9,650 nucleotides of DNA from Magnetovibrio sp. (GTDB lineage Bacteria; Pseudomonadota; Alphaproteobacteria; Rhodospirillales_A; JABHCV01). The notes beneath the pieces are model-generated. The model saw only the letters and a program-made list of their open reading frames with translations. It ran no database searches and was not told the origin of the DNA. The position numbers and the translations under genes are program-made. The DNA is taken from the NCBI GenBank assembly GCA_002717285.1, contig PBDF01000002.1, positions 57,916 through 67,565 of the forward strand, given 5' to 3'. Positions 7,948-9,650 of this stretch are shown one piece after another; position 1 is the stretch's first letter, and each line of letters opens with the position of its first letter.

Positions 7948-7975
7948 TTGTTTGCCGTCCCGATGATGGTAATAT
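7948..7975 (+). promoter_or_regulatory. possible promoter for ptsN
   Basis: TTGTTT (7948-7953) and TAATAT (7970-7975) are 16 nt apart, with another -10-like TATAGA nearby. It lies within the C-terminal part of the hpf remnant and would give ptsN a leader of about 65 nt. The -35 is poor, so the call is weak. Confidence 0.3.
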
Positions 7976-8045
7976 AGATTATATAGATGCTAGTGATACC
8001 GAGAATCGTAATTGTTTGGACTGAGGGCAAGGCTTAAGGAAAAAA

Positions 8046-8510
8046 ATGGAAATTTACGACCTCATAAATCCAGAGAGTATTGTTGCAAATTTTCACGCAA
8101 CCTCTAAAAAGCAAGCTATCCAGGATCTTGCTAAAAAAGCGGCTGACATTACTGGCCTTCACGAGCGTGTTATTTCCGATGTTTTGATGGAACGTGAACG
8201 TTTAGGTACTACAGGTGTAGGTAATGGTATTGCTATTCCACATGGCAAACTTGCGGCTTTGACTTCACTACATGGCCTTTTTGCCCGCTTGGAGAAGCCC
8301 ATTGATTTTCAGTCTATAGACGAACAACCTGTTGATCTTATTTTTCTTCTTCTTGCACCCGAATCTGCAGGTGCGGATCACCTTAAGGCTCTAGCTCGGG
8401 TATCCCGTTTACTTCGTGACAAAACTGTTTGCGAGAAGCTCCGTGGAACAGATCAGGCAGAAGCTTTGTTTGTTCTGCTTACTCAAGACGCAGCTCATCA
8501 AGCGGCGTGA
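8046..8510 (+). CDS. ptsN: PTS IIA-like nitrogen regulatory protein PtsN (EIIA-Ntr)
   Basis: This 154-residue cytoplasmic protein is the last phospho-acceptor of the nitrogen-related phosphotransferase chain (EI-Ntr, NPr, EIIA-Ntr), which regulates rather than transports sugar. The EIIA fold has the phosphorylated histidine H66 in GIAIPHGK (61-68), preceded by ERERLGTTGVGNG (49-61). The segment PVDLIFLLLAPESAGADHLKALARVSRLLRD is split by a typical PTS EIIA pattern. AAGGA ends 5 nt before the ATG, giving firm support for this start. The gene normally follows hpf in the rpoN operon; here only the hpf remnant separates it from rpoN. Downstream it converges with hsp20. The partner genes for EI-Ntr and NPr are not in the window. 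Confidence 0.94.
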   Translation: MEIYDLINPESIVANFHATSKKQAIQDLAKKAADITGLHERVISDVLMERERLGTTGVGNGIAIPHGKLAALTSLHGLFARLEKPIDFQSIDEQPVDLIFLLLAPESAGADHLKALARVSRLLRDKTVCEKLRGTDQAEALFVLLTQDAAHQAA

Positions 8511-8515
8511 AGCTA

Positions 8516-8535
8516 CCTCAATAGGCTAATTGAGG
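8516..8535. terminator. bidirectional hairpin between ptsN and hsp20
   Basis: CCTCAAT (8516-8522) and ATTGAGG (8529-8535) form a 7-bp stem with a 6-nt loop in the 27-nt spacer of two convergent genes. Neither side has a long T-run (ATTTATT on the plus side), so termination would be weak or Rho-assisted. Position and symmetry suggest a shared terminator. Confidence 0.45.
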
Positions 8536-8537
8536 AT

Positions 8538-9005
8538 TTATTCATCGGCCATAGTGTCAACATCTATGGTCTTTGATAACGAGGTTTTATCTTTAGGACA
8601 CTCGATTTTGATGTTGCGTATTTCTGGCTCAGGAACGTGACGTATCAATTCAATGTGTAGCAGTCCATTGCTCAATGATGCTCCTTTGATCTCTATCCCC
8701 TCTGCAAGTACAAAGCTGCGTTGGAACTGACGGGCTGCGATCCCGCGATGTAAATATACTCGCTCGTGTTCGTCTTCTGTACGACGGCCACGGATTACCA
8801 ATTGATTATCCTCTGTTGTAACAGTTAGATCAGCCATTTCAAAACCAGCAACTGCAATAGTAATACGTAGTTCATTTTCGCCACATTGCTCTATATTGTA
8901 AGGTGGATAACCCTCAGCAGAAGTCTTAGATGCTTGATTAAGTATTCTCTCAAAGTGATCAAAACCAAGCAGTAGTGGACTGTTAAAACTAGACATGCGG
9001 GCCAT
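8538..9005 (-). CDS. small heat-shock protein, Hsp20/IbpA type
   Basis: This 155-residue ATP-independent holdase binds unfolding proteins in large oligomers. The layout matches E. coli IbpA/B: a short N-terminal arm with GFDHFERIL (14-22) and GYPPYNIE (32-39), then an alpha-crystallin domain (about 36-130) with AVAGF (51-55), YLHRGIAARQFQRSF (84-98) and NGLLHIEL (113-120). A C-terminal IxI motif (IKI at 131-133), used for oligomer contacts, follows, then a polar tail. I chose the ATG at 9005 because a full AGGAGG lies 10 nt upstream and the protein then matches IbpA from its start. The frame stays open up to 9128, but that part is the leader and promoter. It converges with ptsN. A sigma-32-like promoter and a possible RNA thermometer point to heat control. 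Confidence 0.93.
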   Translation of the reverse strand: MARMSSFNSPLLLGFDHFERILNQASKTSAEGYPPYNIEQCGENELRITIAVAGFEMADLTVTTEDNQLVIRGRRTEDEHERVYLHRGIAARQFQRSFVLAEGIEIKGASLSNGLLHIELIRHVPEPEIRNIKIECPKDKTSLSKTIDVDTMADE

Positions 9006-9014
9006 TGTTATGAC

Positions 9015-9092
9015 TCCTCCTGTTAACTGTGAGCGAGCTATTGGGTTGACCATCTTCTCAGCGTCAATGTTTATTGTTCCCGAAGGCAACAA
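9015..9092 (-). promoter_or_regulatory. ROSE-like RNA thermometer candidate in the hsp20 leader
   Basis: In the minus-strand RNA, UCGCU (9036-9032) lies 10 nt before the AGGAGGA ribosome site (9021-9015). It can pair with AGGA as U-A, C-G, bulged G, C-G, U-A, plus one more C-G pair: the U(U/C)GCU arrangement that masks the Shine-Dalgarno sequence in ROSE elements. Upstream, 9092-9074 folds into a 7-bp stem with one bulged G and a UUCG tetraloop. ROSE elements are known before hsp20 genes of alphaproteobacteria; the assignment here is by eye. Confidence 0.42.
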
Positions 9093-9102
9093 GTTAAGAT
9101 AA

Positions 9103-9129
9103 TTTGGGCTAAAATCATAAAAAGTCAAG
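9103..9129 (-). promoter_or_regulatory. heat-shock (sigma-32-like) promoter of hsp20
   Basis: On the minus strand CTTGAC (9129-9124) and CCCAAA (9108-9103) are 15 nt apart, close to the sigma-32 pattern CTTGAA-N13-15-CCCCAT. The same DNA also reads as a sigma-70 site (TTGACT, then AAATTA/AATTAT), so dual use is possible. The start would lie near 9095, giving a leader of about 90 nt. Confidence 0.5.
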
Positions 9130-9409
9130 AATTTGGCGTTTTTGTCATCTAGTTTAGTATGAGTGATTATTTGTGTATGCTAAATTGAAACTCTTTGATA
9201 ATCATTTGCAAGGGAGTTCATATGTGGCAAAATTAGGCGAGATCTTAGAGAAACTCCAGAGTGTGTTCTTAATAATTTTTTAGATTATAAACGAATAAAG
9301 TAAATGTGCTTTGTCGTTGATCCTTTCCAGCCTGATGGTTTAGGTTGATTGTGTCTCTCTTATTGAGGGAGGTTAATTTTCCTTTAATTATACTTTTGTG
9401 GTGCAACCA
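9130..9409. other. 280-nt spacer between hsp20 and the glycosyltransferase gene
   Basis: I see no convincing gene here. The only candidate is a 19-residue frame at 9224-9283 (GTG start, AGGGAG 7 nt upstream, sequence MAKLGEILEKLQSVFLIIF), which would form an amphipathic or hydrophobic helix. A -10-like GATAAT lies at 9197-9202 without a good -35. GAGGGAGG at 9365-9372 looks like a ribosome site but is 37 nt from the glycosyltransferase ATG. Confidence 0.3.
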
Positions 9410-9650
9410 ATGACCAAAATTAGCATCATTATTCCTGCTTATAATGAACAAAAAACAATTATTGAGCTCCTTGAAAAGGTCATGAAGCAAAATATTGATT
9501 CTGTAAAGCTACAAGTAATTGTTGTAGATGATGGTTCAAAGGACAATACTGTGGCTTTACTCGAGTCTCGTCCTGAACTATACAGCAAGCTTGTGATACA
9601 AGCACAAAATGGTGGAAAGGGAGCAGCAGTTAAAGCTGGTCTTGCATATG
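9410..9650 (+). CDS. family 2 glycosyltransferase, 5' part (cut by the window end)
   Basis: The first 80 residues are present and the frame runs off the window. The GT-A fold of family GT2 is clear: ISIIIPAYNE at 4-13 starts the nucleotide-sugar binding domain, VVDDGSKDNT at 38-47 carries the sugar-nucleotide/metal-binding aspartates, and NGGKGAAVKAG at 67-77 is typical of the dolichol/polyprenol-phosphate sugar transferase (DPM1/ArnC-like) branch. Such enzymes move sugars to lipid carriers or glycans at the membrane. The substrate cannot be told from this part. The ATG at 9410 is preferred; GTG codons at 9398 and 9401 are in frame, and a stop at 9374 limits the start. No good Shine-Dalgarno sequence is seen right before it. 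Confidence 0.88.
   Translation, partial: MTKISIIIPAYNEQKTIIELLEKVMKQNIDSVKLQVIVVDDGSKDNTVALLESRPELYSKLVIQAQNGGKGAAVKAGLAY

Larger units (their letters stand above)
7744..8024 (+). pseudogene. hpf: decayed hpf (ribosome hibernation promoting factor), C-terminal remnant
   Basis: The position between rpoN and ptsN is the classic place of hpf. The first frame (from 7744; frame of 7801) gives a linker-like stretch and then ESTIFVKLALYIAKPVVSE (up to 7875), comparable to the acidic linker and the ...TVSEAVMRMD part of long HPF. One base seems lost near 7882. The next frame (frame of 7884) gives IRMDSE, a TAA stop at 7899-7901, then TLVILFKN and LNIVCRPDDGNIDYID, ending at TGA 8022. This aligns position by position with the C-terminal domain pattern RMDLADLPVLLFRN...LNVVYRRPDGNIGWID. 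The N-terminal S30AE domain (about 100 residues), which binds the 30S subunit, is absent: only about 50 nt remain before this point. An intact function is therefore excluded. The alignment is from memory of the family, not from a search. Confidence 0.72.

Noticed and set aside
7692..8045. Sigma-54 (-24/-12) promoter upstream of ptsN.
   Set aside because: No TGGCA-N-TTGC pair with the right spacing is present; TGGCA at 7781-7785 lacks a -12 GC partner.

Overview
This window is a compact, AT-rich stretch of chromosome that looks alphaproteobacterial. The main evidence is the gene order: a short RNase D, kdsD/kpsF, lptC, lptA, lptB, rpoN, (hpf), ptsN. This is the usual alphaproteobacterial form of the LPS-export/sigma-54 cluster, with no kdsC between kdsD and lptC. 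An NDUFA9-type complex I-associated protein and an IbpA-type small heat-shock protein also fit. The low G+C (judged by eye) and tight packing suggest an uncultured, possibly marine, lineage. I cannot name a genus.

Left part (1-1830): a small unrecognised two-helix membrane protein and an NDUFA9-like atypical SDR protein both lie on the minus strand. An AT-rich divergent promoter region then separates them from the plus-strand genes. Middle (1831-7691): tRNA-Leu(CAG) sits 43 nt upstream of rnd. A near-consensus sigma-70 promoter (TTGACG-N17-CATAAT) follows. It leads into kdsD-lptC-lptA-lptB-rpoN, a close-packed unit that makes the Kdo precursor arabinose 5-phosphate, supplies three parts of the LPS transport machine (LptC, LptA, LptB) and encodes sigma-54.

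The most interesting spot is the 354-nt gap between rpoN and ptsN, where hpf (ribosome hibernation promoting factor) normally lies. Read in two frames, the gap still encodes a recognisable C-terminal dimerisation domain of long-form HPF (for example LNIVCRPDDGNIDYID, against the family pattern NVVYRRPDGNIGWID). It has a frameshift and an in-frame stop, and the N-terminal ribosome-binding domain is gone. I call it a decaying hpf pseudogene. A hairpin plus T-run and a possible new promoter lie inside it, so ptsN may now be transcribed separately from rpoN.

Right part (8046-9650): ptsN (EIIA-Ntr) converges on an hsp20/ibpA-like gene across a 27-nt spacer holding a 7-bp hairpin. The hsp20 upstream region has a sigma-32-like promoter. 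It is followed by a leader of about 90 nt in which a UCGCU motif can pair with the AGGA of the Shine-Dalgarno sequence, as in ROSE RNA thermometers. The window ends inside the 5' part of a family 2 glycosyltransferase gene.

Two other points: LptA contains a gap-free internal duplication with a 97-residue period (two OstA modules plus part of a third), and a five-codon mini-ORF overlaps the GTG start of lptC. I found no CRISPR array, insertion sequence, phage gene or defence system.
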